A stretch of 64,000 nt of DNA from assembly GCA_958510825.1 (NCBI GenBank), contig OY294049.1, forward strand, positions 27,486,986-27,550,985, given 5' to 3'. The DNA comes from Brachypterus glaber. Taxonomy: Eukaryota; Arthropoda; Insecta; Coleoptera; Kateretidae. This document shows positions 32,254 to 42,452 of the stretch, piece by piece. A program made the translations under genes and the position numbers. The notes beneath the pieces were generated by a model. That model was not told where the DNA came from. It was given only the letters and a program-made list of their open reading frames with translations, and did no database searches. Within the stretch, counting starts at the first letter, position 1; each line of letters starts with the position of its first letter.

Positions 32254-32600
32254 TTTTTTTTTTTTTTTTTTAAATTAATAAGGTGTTTAATTAATTCGTT
32301 CTTTAATACAGATTATATACCAAATAAACATGTTGCTGTTGTTGCTGGAGAATCCCACTCACCCGCAACCGGGGGGTGGGGGTTCGTCGTTGCGGTTTTG
32401 CTGTCTCGTGTTGTATGTACGAGTCAAAGTTCGTTTGGACTTTTTAAGTTCAGTTTCGAATTCAGAATGGTCCTTCGTGAGCGCCATCTGTAATCTGGGT
32501 GACAGCACCATGGACGGCAAATTATCTGGTTCGTTTAAATCTTTACGGCAATAAAACAAAATATACGGGGTCTCGGGTGGGCGCAATTTGCACAAATCGT
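32254..32600 (-). pseudogene. Retrocopied 3' end of a cellular mRNA (possibly a USP-type gene)
   Basis: On the minus strand from about 32595 an open frame reads ...RPPETPYILFYCRKD, a lysine/arginine-rich stretch (ELKKSKRTLTRTYNTRQQNR), and ends DEPPPPGCG followed by a TGA. About 85 bases later there is an ATTAAA signal and then an 18-base A tract (plus strand T run 32254-32271). A coding end, a 3' untranslated region and a poly(A) tail without introns mark a processed copy. PYILFY resembles the end of USP catalytic domains (YxLFY), which is only suggestive. The 5' side is cut at the AAAT tail of the adjacent retrotransposon. The base composition is far richer in G+C than its surroundings. Confidence 0.6.
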
Positions 32601-32799
32601 TTTATTTATTTATTTATTTATTTGAACAGAAGTACAAACGGGATATACCCAAAAAAGTACCTACAAATAGCTAACATTGTATCAAAAAAAAAAATATTTA
32701 TACATATATTATACATTATCATATTCTGTTATAAATACAAAAATGTAAATCAAAAAAGTGTAAATTAATAATAATAATAATCTAAAAATCTAATAATTA

Positions 32800-35592
32800 C
32801 TACTGATTTTGCAATAAATTTTTAACAAATCCCTTGAAAGTCTCGATATTTTTTGAAAAAATTTCGATACTGTCCAAAAATGTATTACAAGAAATTATCA
32901 TTCGAGTTATTGGTGAATTTTGTGAGCAATTAGTATGTCTAAATGGAACTATAAATAGTTCTGAGTTTCTGCAATTAATTTGAGATTGTCTCAATATTAT
33001 TTTATGGGAAATATTTTCACTAAACATGTTTTTATTAATTATTTTATAAGTTATTGTTAGGTCAGTTAAAATTCGACGTTTGCTTAATGGTATAATATTA
33101 AATTTATCATAAATTATGGTAAAATCGTGATCTGTAATAGTAATATTGCTTTTAAAAGCTAAAAATTTTAAAAACTTATTTTGAACATTTTCTAGTCGTT
33201 CAACGTATGTTTTATAATGAGGATTCCAAATACTAGTCGCAAAACTTAATTTAGAGAGCACCAATGAATTATAAATTAAAAGTAAAGATCTAGGTCTTGA
33301 GAGTTCTTTGCATTGTCTTTTTATAAAACCGATCATTTTTAGAGAATTGTTAACTACCGACTCAATGTGCAGATGAAATGTAAGTTTCGAATCCAGCAGG
33401 ACGCCCAGGTCCCGAATTTCATTATCCCTTTCTAACTGGGTATTATCTAAAGTGTAATTAAACATTATTTTTTTATAGTTGCGAGTAAAAGTTATAAAAC
33501 AACATTTTTTTAAGTTAAAAAATAATTGATTATCCTTACAGTATCTTGAGAGATTAAGTAAGTCTGTTTGTAAATTTAAGCAATCCTGGATTGACTTTAT
33601 AAGCATAAAAACTTTTAAATCATCCGCGTACAATAAAAATTTTGCGTAATTAAAGCAATTCTTTAATGTGTTTATATAGATTAGGAAAAATAGAGGCCCT
33701 AGGTGAGACCCCTGGGGGACGCCTGAGGGAACCTCATAGTGTTCAGAATTGAAACCGTTAATATAAACAAACTGAGATCGTCTTTTTATGTACGATTCTA
33801 TCCATCTTAAAAGAGATCCATTGATGCCAATTTCAGCGAGTCTTAATAGTAATATATAATGACAGATTTTGTCAAAAGCCTTACTCATGTCGGTATATAT
33901 GGCATCAATTTGGATTTGTTTATCCAAACCATCATGCAAAAATTCACAGAACTCAATAAGATTAGATTCGATACTCTTGCCTTTGAAAAAACCATGTTGT
34001 TCGGGTATGATAGAGCTTTTAAACAGATTAAAAATATATTTATAGATGAGGGATTCAAAAAGTTTAGGTATAATGGACAGCTTACTTATAGGACGGTAAT
34101 TTTTAACGTCATTTCTTAATCCACTTTTGTAAATAGGAATCACTGCGGCTGATTTCCATTTTTCGGGAAAATGTCCACTAGAAAGTGATTGATTAAATAA
34201 AATTGTTAAGGGCTTGTATAGTGAGGAGGCACAATTTTTTACAAAAACCGCAGGGATTTTATCTGGCCCGCAGCCTTTATTTGGGTCAATTTTATTCAAT
34301 CCTAATAAAACTTCATCTTCTGTCAATTGAACATCTGTCAATAAATGAATATTATTGGTATTGCTGTCATAATCGAAATCCGGAGTGTTACTGTCGACAA
34401 ATACGCTTTTAAAATAATCAGAAAACAAGTTACAAATTTCAACCTCAGTATCTGCCGCTTTATTATTATATTTAACTTTTTTTGGAATTGAACCGCGCTT
34501 TTTACTTGACACAAAACTCCAAAAATGCTTAATATTTGAAGAAAGATTGTTTTCTATATTATTTATGTAATTGTTGTAGTCATTTTTTATTGAAATTTTT
34601 ACTCTAGATCTTAAACTTTTAAACATATTATAGTCATTGATTGTTTTATATATTTTCCATTTTTTGTGGTACTTACTTTTTTCTTTAAATAATCGAATAC
34701 TATTTTTAGTAAAATAGGGGGGAAACTTTTTATTCATATACACTTTTGGGACATTTTCATTTATAATGGTAAATATATGATCATAGAAAATGTCGACATT
34801 TTCTTTTAATGTTTTATTGTTAAACAAAGTGTCCCAAGAAGTGTTAAAAATGTTTGAATTAATAGTCTTATAATTGGCTTTCTTAAAGTTAAGATACATG
34901 GGTGGCGGTTTGTTTACATTGGTTTCATCGCACGTGTTCAACAGAAATTCAATTGTTGGATGATGTAAGTCCTCCCTTACAAAAGGGCTATCTGAACGTT
35001 CTAATTTTTCAATATTAAATTTATTACACAGAATTAAATCCAATATTCTATTGTTACTATTTTGAATGTAATTAAATTGCAATAATTCGCAAAAAGATAA
35101 GCTGTCTATCATATCTGAATATACTTGAGTATTAAATGGCTCTAAATTGAGTGAGTTTTCATTACGTACCCAATTTATGTAAGGACAGTTAAAGTCTCCT
35201 CCAACCAAAACAACATGATTATTTTCATCACTAGGATTAATTGACATTAGCTTTGTTGTAAAATAACTAGCTGCCGCATTATCTGCGGGGGGTAAGTAAA
35301 CACAACACACATATATTTTACAATTATTCACTGATACAAGTACCCACAAATCTTCAGCATCGCTTGAAAATTCCGGGATGACGGTGGCACTTAAATAATT
35401 TTTAACCGCGATTAGGGCACCTCCACCACTTTCCTTGGATGAAGCTGTGGACTTCCGGTCACGACGATATAATGTGTAATTATCTAAGTCGACTACTTCT
35501 TGGTCGCTGATGTTTTCATCTAAGTTTGTCAGGATCGTTAGCTTGTAAATTTTGTTTAAATTCTTTGAGTTTTGTTCGCAAACCACGAACAT
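32800..35592 (-). CDS. Retrotransposon ORF2: endonuclease-reverse transcriptase
   Basis: The uninterrupted frame of 930 codons begins with an AP-endonuclease-like domain (about 1-225): QN near residue 7, GGDFN at 131-135 and RILDLILCN at 182-190. The segment between QN and the rest is short, and the family's TETWL-type glutamate motif is replaced by LTNLDENIS (residues 21-29). The final SDH-type motif reads EDLHHP. The endonuclease may therefore be impaired. Reverse transcriptase is complete: DMSKAFD (568-574), SGVPQGSHLGP (623-633) and YADD (655-658), followed by the usual C-terminal thumb and tail. ORF2 would nick target DNA and copy element RNA onto it. The intact length suggests a recent copy, with the N-terminal deletion as the main lesion. 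Confidence 0.9.
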   Translation of the reverse strand: MFVVCEQNSKNLNKIYKLTILTNLDENISDQEVVDLDNYTLYRRDRKSTASSKESGGGALIAVKNYLSATVIPEFSSDAEDLWVLVSVNNCKIYVCCVYLPPADNAAASYFTTKLMSINPSDENNHVVLVGGDFNCPYINWVRNENSLNLEPFNTQVYSDMIDSLSFCELLQFNYIQNSNNRILDLILCNKFNIEKLERSDSPFVREDLHHPTIEFLLNTCDETNVNKPPPMYLNFKKANYKTINSNIFNTSWDTLFNNKTLKENVDIFYDHIFTIINENVPKVYMNKKFPPYFTKNSIRLFKEKSKYHKKWKIYKTINDYNMFKSLRSRVKISIKNDYNNYINNIENNLSSNIKHFWSFVSSKKRGSIPKKVKYNNKAADTEVEICNLFSDYFKSVFVDSNTPDFDYDSNTNNIHLLTDVQLTEDEVLLGLNKIDPNKGCGPDKIPAVFVKNCASSLYKPLTILFNQSLSSGHFPEKWKSAAVIPIYKSGLRNDVKNYRPISKLSIIPKLFESLIYKYIFNLFKSSIIPEQHGFFKGKSIESNLIEFCEFLHDGLDKQIQIDAIYTDMSKAFDKICHYILLLRLAEIGINGSLLRWIESYIKRRSQFVYINGFNSEHYEVPSGVPQGSHLGPLFFLIYINTLKNCFNYAKFLLYADDLKVFMLIKSIQDCLNLQTDLLNLSRYCKDNQLFFNLKKCCFITFTRNYKKIMFNYTLDNTQLERDNEIRDLGVLLDSKLTFHLHIESVVNNSLKMIGFIKRQCKELSRPRSLLLIYNSLVLSKLSFATSIWNPHYKTYVERLENVQNKFLKFLAFKSNITITDHDFTIIYDKFNIIPLSKRRILTDLTITYKIINKNMFSENISHKIILRQSQINCRNSELFIVPFRHTNCSQNSPITRMIISCNTFLDSIEIFSKNIETFKGFVKNLLQNQ

Positions 35593-35664
35593 TTTGATAC
35601 ATCACGTGAAGCGCCATTTTGAATTTAAAAATTTAAAATATTTAAACAAAAATTTTTTGAGGAA

Positions 35665-36585
35665 TTATAATTTATCTACATCAGATGGGCTTACAATATT
35701 TATTATTTTAGACGTTTCGTCTTTTCTAACAAGAATATGGCCGTTTTGCACCCAGACAAATTTGTATTTTTTGTCTTTAGCTTTAGCACGGACATTCTTG
35801 AATAATAACTTGCATGCAGATAGGTGCTCATTAACATAAAGTTTATCGGAAACCCCTGGAACATTAAGGCCATTTTGAACTTTATTATTAATTGTTTTGC
35901 GTTTGACCTTTGCAGATAAAAGAAAACCATCTCTCTTTTGTTTCGAAATAAACTTTACAATTATATTTTTGGCCTTATTATTTTCGGTTCTAGCTTGTAC
36001 TCTTACTACATTATCGATATCTGTACTAATAATTGGAAAGCCAATATGAGTGCCAATCTTTCGAACAATTTCAATGAGATTTTCACCTTCTGCCATTGGT
36101 ACCTCTTGGATTTCCAGATTGTTAGCCCGGGTAAACTGTTCAAGAGCGTTCATTTTTGAGTTAAGGTCCTTTAATTGGTTTTTCATTATGGTGTTTTCGG
36201 CAATTAATTTATCAGTTTCTTTGACATACTTGTCCAGTTTACTAAGCTTGGATTCAAAATCTGTGATTTTGTCCGAGCAGAAATCAACTGAAGATCGCAA
36301 CGCAATAATTTCGTTCTTAATATCCGTTAGTGAAACACCATCCTGGTCCAGCATTTCCGAATTGCTTGCTTTGACTGATGGCACGTTGTCGCTGGGCGGC
36401 CCCCTACATGCAGGACACTGCCAAGTATACGTTCCACCGAGTGCGCTGGTAATCGCAGAGAATTGTACTTTGGACATATCACAGCACTTCGAGTTCGTAT
36501 GATAAAAACTCTTGCAAAAACCCGAACAATAAATACCTGGCGATTTGCTTGTTATAGCCGATTGACAAGTTTTACACTGAGACAT
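35665..36585 (-). CDS. Retrotransposon ORF1: PHD-type finger and coiled-coil nucleic acid-binding protein
   Basis: The 306-residue frame starts MSQCKTCQ. Residues 4-60 have a cysteine-rich C4HC3 (PHD-like) pattern: CKTC, CSGFC, H (FYH), C, CPAC. Residues about 95-145 are a coiled coil with heptad-like leucines and isoleucines. The C-terminal half (GTHIGFPIISTDIDNVVRV, KRDGFLLSAK) resembles the RNA-recognition-like and C-terminal regions of ORF1 proteins from CR1/L1-type elements. ORF1 would package element RNA. It ends 72 bases before the ORF2 start on the same strand. Confidence 0.85.
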   Translation of the reverse strand: MSQCKTCQSAITSKSPGIYCSGFCKSFYHTNSKCCDMSKVQFSAITSALGGTYTWQCPACRGPPSDNVPSVKASNSEMLDQDGVSLTDIKNEIIALRSSVDFCSDKITDFESKLSKLDKYVKETDKLIAENTIMKNQLKDLNSKMNALEQFTRANNLEIQEVPMAEGENLIEIVRKIGTHIGFPIISTDIDNVVRVQARTENNKAKNIIVKFISKQKRDGFLLSAKVKRKTINNKVQNGLNVPGVSDKLYVNEHLSACKLLFKNVRAKAKDKKYKFVWVQNGHILVRKDETSKIINIVSPSDVDKL

Positions 36586-36886
36586 TGTTTATAACTTTTT
36601 TAATATCAATTACAGCACTACGAAATTAATAACACGGTTAGATTATATATTAAATAGTCACTTGTAAAATTTTTGTACAAAACAGTTAATTTTTAACCAC
36701 TTTAATTGTGTATTATTGACGAGGCAAAATATAGTGAACTTTTTATGCGGGAACAAACATAAAAAACAGTCACACGTCGAATTGATAACCTCCTTCCTTT
36801 GGGAAGTTGGTTAAAAATAAGATCTAGTTCTTAAATGAGCAAGGCGCCTTGCTAACTTAAGACCTAAATCAAGTGTCCCTAAGGGC

Positions 36887-37030
36887 ATATCCACATTCTC
36901 GCATAACAAGCATACTACATAAGAATGCGATGCCGTGATTGGCTTGTTGTGTCGTCATGTATACGTAAGCAAATCACGGTATCAAACTCTTATGTACTAT
37001 GCTTGTTATGCGAGCCTGTGGATATGCCTT
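36887..37030. mobile_element. Short MITE, family C, copy 1
   Basis: GGCATATCCACA...CTCGCATAACAAGCAT at the left is mirrored by ATGCTTGTTATGCGAGCCTG...GGATATGCC at the right, with internal TGCCGTGATTGGCTTG. About 145 bp long with arms of about 45 bp. A second copy lies at 50158-50300. Confidence 0.8.
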
Positions 37031-37094
37031 AAGGTGTGTTCCTACGTAGAACCTAGTCATTAACTACACTACACTACACTGGTAATATTCGTTA

Positions 37095-38284
37095 TACAGG
37101 ATGTTCCATAATGACGTGCTAATATTTCAGGGTGTGATTCCTTACCCAAAAATAATAAAAAAAGTTCGTATAAACATATGTCCTAAAACGGCTCGTAAGG
37201 GAGCTACGCCCCTTCAAAGGGGGTTCCAAAAATTCGAATTTTGTTTAATAACTCAGAAATCCTTTGTGTTAAAGCAATTAGACTCTGCATGTGAACTAAT
37301 CTTAATAAGGCCCATCTTTGTATTTTATTTTCATGTGCTTACTTTAACCTAATCTAATCAGTTTTTTGTACCAAACTTTTGTTGTGTAACTTTTTTGTGA
37401 TTTTATTTTTGGAATATGATTTTTTAGGTCAAAACACATAAAAAATGTACACTTGTTGTATTACTGTAGGATTAGCCGTTTTCGAGAAAAGTTAATTTGA
37501 AAGTGAAATTTTTCGATTCGAGACGAAAAATGAAATACTAAAATGTTGAATTTATTATTATGTTATCGCCAAATGAATAATTTGGCTGAAAAATGCAAAA
37601 AAAAACATTTCAACTCCAATATAGCTATTTTTAAATTTCCTCGATTGTTATTAATATACTAAATAAATGATCCAAACAAAAATTGTTGGAAATTTTCTCC
37701 TTAACATGCATTTTTATCGTAAGATGCATATTAAACAACTCACCCCTAAAATTCAAGATACCGGACACCCCTTACGCAAATCACCCGGTGAAAACAGGAG
37801 TGTTCTGTTACCATCCACTACTACCCTTTAAAATATCAGCCCGTGTACATATATTGCAATTCAAATTTATTATTTGACTGGACTATAATCCTACAGTATT
37901 ACAACAAGAGTACCTTTTTTATGTATTTTGAACTGAGCAATCATATTCTAAAAATAAAATCACGAAAAAGTTAAACAGAAAATTTTTTTGGACAAAAACC
38001 TAATAAAGCGCCCCCATTTCGCACACCACTGGTTTAAGTAAGTACATGAAAATAACATACGAAGATGGGCACTATTAGGATTAGTGTACATACAAAGCCT
38101 CATTGCTTTAACACAAAGGGTTTCTGAGTTATTAAACAAAAATCGAATTTTTGGAACCCCCTTTAAAGGGGCGTAGCTCCCTTACGAGTCGTTTTAGGAG
38201 ATATGTTTATAGGAACTTTTTTCCTAATTTTGGGTAAGGAATCACACCCTGAAATATTCGCACATCATTATGGAACACCCTGTA
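37095..38284. mobile_element. Inverted-repeat element ending TACAGGATGTTCC, with a family A arm at its centre
   Basis: The left end TACAGGATGTTCCATAATGA (37095) is mirrored by TCATTATGGAACACCCTGTA (ending 38284). The arms run about 330 bp and share AAGGGAGCTACGCCCCTT, TTCCAAAAATTCGAATTTT and AACACAAAGGGTTTCTGAG-type blocks. Between them, 37560-37890 is one arm of the family A foldback at 11885-12790 (AATGATCCAAACAAAAATTG, CAAATCACCCGGTGAAA). No coding capacity. Confidence 0.85.
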
Positions 38285-39130
38285 TTGCGTAATTTTTGAG
38301 AACCTAATTTTGATACGGTATTACAAGGGTTTGCTTTTATTTAAAACTTTGCCAAACAGATATTTACTGTAAATTTAATATAAGACCAGGCGGAATCTGT
38401 TATAGGTTGGGTGAATCGGATAGTATTCTAGATTTTTGGATCAGTGGGTCCAGAATATCACTAGAAATGATAATTTCACTATGTGCATAAAATAAACCAA
38501 GGGCTTCACTTTTTATTTAACAAAATGTTGCAAAATCCAGAAGAAATTCATTCTTTTTTTCTCCTTTTCGTTCATATATATCTGGAACTATTCATTTCAG
38601 ACAAATATTGAGAAGGAAAAAGCCCAGAAAAAAGGTTTTTTAATTGAATTTTATACATGATAAATTTGGTTGCAAATCGAAAAAATTATTATTATTATTA
38701 TTATTGCAAAAATAGTAAAAATCACAAAAAAAAGTGTAAAAAATCGAGATTTTTGGGATTTTTTTTTTCGGATACTTGAGGTATACGTAGGACCTTCAAA
38801 ATTGGCCCAAGAAAACTTTATTGTGTGCTTAATCATCACACCAAATTTCATAAAAAATATTCTGATAGTTTTTGCACAATAATTTTGCAATCCAGATTTT
38901 GAAAAAAAAATAATCAAAATTGAAAATAAAGCCATTAGATACTTGAAAATTTAATCACAAACTTTCAAATGCTTTTTGAAAAATTAAAATTCGTTAATTA
39001 GGAGAGCATAGGCACTTGTTTAAACTTTTGTCAAATTTTTGCTTTTATTATAAAAGTACAAACAATAGTGAAAATAATAAAATACTGTCAACATTAATTT
39101 ACTTATATTACAACCTAGAATTTAAATTTC
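38285..39130. other. Esterase 3' flank, no gene seen
   Basis: The sequence is AT-rich, with a short ATT microsatellite near 38686-38705. The last bases adjoin the stop codon of the minus-strand esterase exon. Confidence 0.5.
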
Positions 39131-39566
39131 CTATAGAATATATTTCATCCCACATTTCCATCCTTTCTTTAGCCGATTTACCAACATTTCCAAACCATCT
39201 CCGATATCCAGATAGCAGTGGTTATCGCTTTGAAACGGTTTCCAAATCACCCCATCAAATAAACCATCTAAACTAGGAGTAGGATTGCCATATTTGGCAA
39301 AATTGCTCCAAAGCTTACAAAACTGTCGTCGACCAACATCTTCCGGACCATTTGGTTCGATTTCTGGTGTAAAGATACTTTTAAATAAGTATCCTAGGTA
39401 GTCACCGTGGCAGACTCCTGGTAATTGTATGTTCAAAAAATCTTTTAAAATAGTTTAATTGCGTTTCTATAGACATTCTGTACATGAAAACTGGTGCATC
39501 GCTGGTTTTTGCATGGCCTTTTACTGAATTGTATATTCCCCATAAAAAACAGCAGTCAGTATTGAG
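39131..39566 (-). CDS. Carboxylesterase, terminal exon, with a one-base frameshift
   Basis: An acceptor TATTTTTAG (minus strand) ends at 39567. The exon encodes LWGIYNSVKGHAKTSDAPVF, MYRMSIETQLNYFKRF, then LPGVCHGDYLGYLFK, FTPEIEPNGPEDVGRRQFCK, LWSNFAKYGNPTP, WKPF and YLDIG, the C-terminal end of alpha/beta-hydrolase carboxylesterases. GVCHGD carries the catalytic histidine. The reading frame shifts at a run of six A (plus strand 39435-39440) between FKRF and LNIQLPG: one base too many, either a real lesion or an assembly error in the homopolymer. In the paralogue at 62782-63089 an intron lies exactly before the CHGD block; here the coding sequence runs through. Such esterases hydrolyse carboxyl esters, in insects often hormone, odorant or xenobiotic esters. 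Confidence 0.85.
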
Positions 39567-39619
39567 CTAAAAATATTACATAAAAAATAAATACCAACAG
39601 CAGACGTGTAGTTTAGTTC

Positions 39620-39775
39620 CAACAAAACGTGCAGTGACTCGTTTTCGAGAGCGTGGTCCAGGCCTAGAACATATAAATTCAGGTGCGATTCGTGTAATTT
39701 CGATGTCTAATTCGTCTAAGGGATCTTTACAGCATAGCTTAGAGTTAGGTATTAGTCACTGCACGTTTTAGAATT
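39620..39775. repeat. Inverted repeat around CGTGCAGTGACT
   Basis: AAAACGTGCAGTGACT near 39625 pairs with AGTCACTGCACGTTTT near 39754-39770. The total length is about 150 bp, MITE-like. Confidence 0.6.
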
Positions 39776-40089
39776 ATAGTTACTAGAAATACTACGTTCA
39801 GATTTAGCGGCCCATACTGTTGTTGCACCTCTGCACAGTGATCAATATTGGTTTTCTAGAGGGACAAAAGTCTATATCCGGTAAATTCATATAAAAAATT
39901 TAAAAGTTGCAAATGAAAGTTATAACTAAGGGTTTAATAAATAAAATTAACCTAAAATTAATATTGGGAAAAATCTGATTGGCCTTGAAATACGAATTTT
40001 CTTAAATGCTTAAAAGTCTCTAGCATAAAGTGTTCTTAGTGTTCGTGATTTATATTGACATTTAAAACGCAAAAATACGCAAAAAATAC

Positions 40090-40260
40090 TGCTGCCGATA
40101 AGAATACTTGCCCTATAGGCCTAGGTTCATTAAAGCCAAAAATTAAAAAAAAAAACAAAAAAAAAATAAAAAATATTTCAAAAAAAATGTTTTTTTTTTC
40201 AAAAAGTTCCTTTTTTTGTAAAACGAAAAAAAAAAGATGAAAAAAAATGAAAAAATTGTT
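40090..40260. repeat. A-rich dispersed repeat, related to 29610-29770
   Basis: Both stretches contain CCTATA(A/G)GCCTAGGTT, ATTAAA, long A tracts and AAAAAGTTCCTTTTTT(C/T)GTAAA in the same order. Confidence 0.7.
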
Positions 40261-40564
40261 TAGTAGAATACAAAAAGAACACGAAAAAAAAACTACAAGA
40301 ATGCATATTTACAAAAACATTCGAAATAATAAACGTAGTGACTTAGTGCCTATTGCCAGATAAAATTTTAATCAAAATCAAATTAGTGCGTTTTTTATTG
40401 TGGGTAACTCTCTTGGCAGTCCACCTAAAAGTTAGTTTGGTTTACCTGTACATAGATCATCAAAAATTAATTAAAGTGCCATTTAAATCCCATTTTTGCA
40501 AAAAGTTGATTTGTGCCTTTTACTTGTAAGGCGACGATATGTACAAGAATGTTTTTTCAGAGGG

Positions 40565-40594
40565 TTTTCCATGATAAACGTTTATCATGGAAAA
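40565..40594. other. Perfect 30 bp palindrome
   Basis: TTTTCCATGATAAAC is followed directly by its reverse complement, centred on ACGT, and near-perfect flanks (GAGGG / CCTC) extend it to about 40 bp. Confidence 0.92.
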
Positions 40595-40635
40595 ACCTCT
40601 TATAGTACTATAGGATCCTGAAGAAATAGTATATT

Positions 40636-40732
40636 TCTAACCTAATAAGAAAATGAAACATTTCCAACTCGAGAGAATCTATACCAAACTAGCATCTCTA
40701 GAGTTAGAAATGTCATTTTCTTATGAGGTTAG
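40636..40732. repeat. Hairpin with about 38 bp arms
   Basis: CTAACCTAATAAGAAAATGA (from 40636) pairs with TCATTTTCTTATGAGGTTAG (ending 40732); the inner parts TTTCCAACTC and GAGTTAGAAA pair less perfectly. Confidence 0.8.
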
Positions 40733-41051
40733 AACAGTTTTTTATTCACAAACATATAAAAGACAAAATATTGCAAACATAATTACATTTAAACGAATGT
40801 TGGATTTCTTGCTCTCAATGACGATCATAGCGCGCCATCTATAAGGTAAAATCTAAAGCCAAAAGGTTAGAAAGGAGCTTTTTTCTACGATTTAATAGAA
40901 AAGTTAACATATCTACAAAAATAAATGAAGTTTTCAGACTTCAAAATAACCTATTTCTTAGGATTTTACTTTTCTGCTCGTTACCATGACAGCAAGCAGA
41001 AAAGTGATTTTTTTCGCGCCCACAGTGTAGGCAACCGGCATGTCAATCGTA

Positions 41052-41251
41052 NNNNNNNNNNNNNNNNNNNNNNNNNNNNNNNNNNNNNNNNNNNNNNNNN
41101 NNNNNNNNNNNNNNNNNNNNNNNNNNNNNNNNNNNNNNNNNNNNNNNNNNNNNNNNNNNNNNNNNNNNNNNNNNNNNNNNNNNNNNNNNNNNNNNNNNNN
41201 NNNNNNNNNNNNNNNNNNNNNNNNNNNNNNNNNNNNNNNNNNNNNNNNNNN
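41052..41251. other. Assembly gap, 200 N
   Basis: Exactly 200 undetermined bases, probably a fixed-size scaffold gap, so the true length is unknown. Confidence 1.
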
Positions 41252-41776
41252 AAAAGAAATAAAAACACAATACAATTTTAAAAATTTACGTAATTGCAGA
41301 AATACTGCAAAATACTTCTTTTTCACATTAATTTGCAAATAGCTCGAAAACGGTTAAAGTTAGGTATAGGGTATCCTATACTTATTTTAAAGAAAATTGA
41401 ATTCTCTATTTAAACAAATAAAAAAAAATGTAGGGTGTCATTTAAAAAAAAGAGTTATGGCTATTTTAATTTTGTTAAGTTTGACCTGCTTTTTCAGACA
41501 CCCTGTATAAATTTTGGATTCCATTTTAGCTTAGAATGATTCGCTTAACCATCATTGAGCAAAATACAAAACAACTTTTCTTCAATTTAAAAAATCAAGG
41601 AGAAATTATTGTTTTTAGGGGTGCTTGAATTTGCTTATTTTTCGCTAAAAACTTGAATAACTCAAAAACTACTGGAGATAGACATAACGTGTTATACATT
41701 AAAATAAAGCAAATTTTATGCAAATTTTAAAAATTAAAAAATATATGGGGTGTTCCATTTAAAAAATTAAAGTTGA

Positions 41777-41807
41777 GTGCCACTTCCGGTACAACCGGAA
41801 GTGGCAC
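41777..41807. other. Perfect hairpin, 14 bp stem, 3-base loop
   Basis: GTGCCACTTCCGGT - ACA - ACCGGAAGTGGCAC. It lies within repeat sequence that includes a CCACTTCCGTG motif again near 41909. Confidence 0.93.
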
Positions 41808-42452
41808 AAGCATGAAAACATTTTTAATCGATTGCCCATATTCAAAAACCCCAAAGTGCAAATTAGCAGACTTTCAAAGTTGTTGGTTCTCCATAAACGT
41901 TTAATAGGCCACTTCCGTGAATAACCCTGTATATATATATATATATATGTTATATTCATGTACTTACTTTAACCAAGAGGGTGCAAAACGGGGAGAGCTT
42001 ATCAGTTATTTGCCCCAAACTTTTTTCCGAGCTTTTTTTCTGTTTTGTTTGATCGTCGATTTACTTTTTTATTTTTTTTATGGTTTTTTTTTTTTATTTT
42101 GGGGCTGCAAGTTTTTGTTTTATTTCATTTCATTTTGCTTTCCCAAGTTGAAAATTTTCAAAATTTCGGAAAGCATTGCATTCGTACAAAATAATTCAAA
42201 AATATTTTTTGCGTATTGTTGAGTTTTATGATGTTTTATGTCGATATAAATCAATTTCAAGCAAAAAAAAAATTGTCGGTCGGTCGATCGTTCTGTCCAG
42301 AAAATCTTAAGCATGATAACTTAAGAAAGCTTTAAGCTAGAGACTTGAAATTTTGCATACAGGTATGTTACTAAAAGTTCTCGCTCGGGATTGTTTTTGG
42401 TGAACATTGGAATGCGCCAAGAGGGCACATGGGGAAAAATAAATTTTTATTA

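Larger units (their letters stand above)
32601..36812 (-). mobile_element. Near full-length two-ORF non-LTR retrotransposon (Jockey/CR1-like)
   Basis: ORF1 (36585-35665) is followed after about 70 bases by ORF2 (35592-32800), then a 165 bp 3' region and an AAAT tail (plus strand 32601-32634, TTTA repeats). A 5' leader of about 200 bp ends near the block CCAACTTCCCAAAGGAAGG (minus strand, about 36790-36812). No clear target duplication was found. The clade cannot be fixed by eye. Confidence 0.88.

Noticed and set aside
32359..32595. A coding exon with a GTGAGT splice donor after PPPPGCG on the minus strand
   Set aside because: The TGA directly after GCG is a natural stop and is followed by an ATTAAA signal and an 18-base A tract. 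No acceptor precedes the frame, so a retrocopied mRNA end is the better reading.
39016..39276. Plus-strand open frame
   Set aside because: It is the complement of the esterase terminal exon and has no family resemblance.
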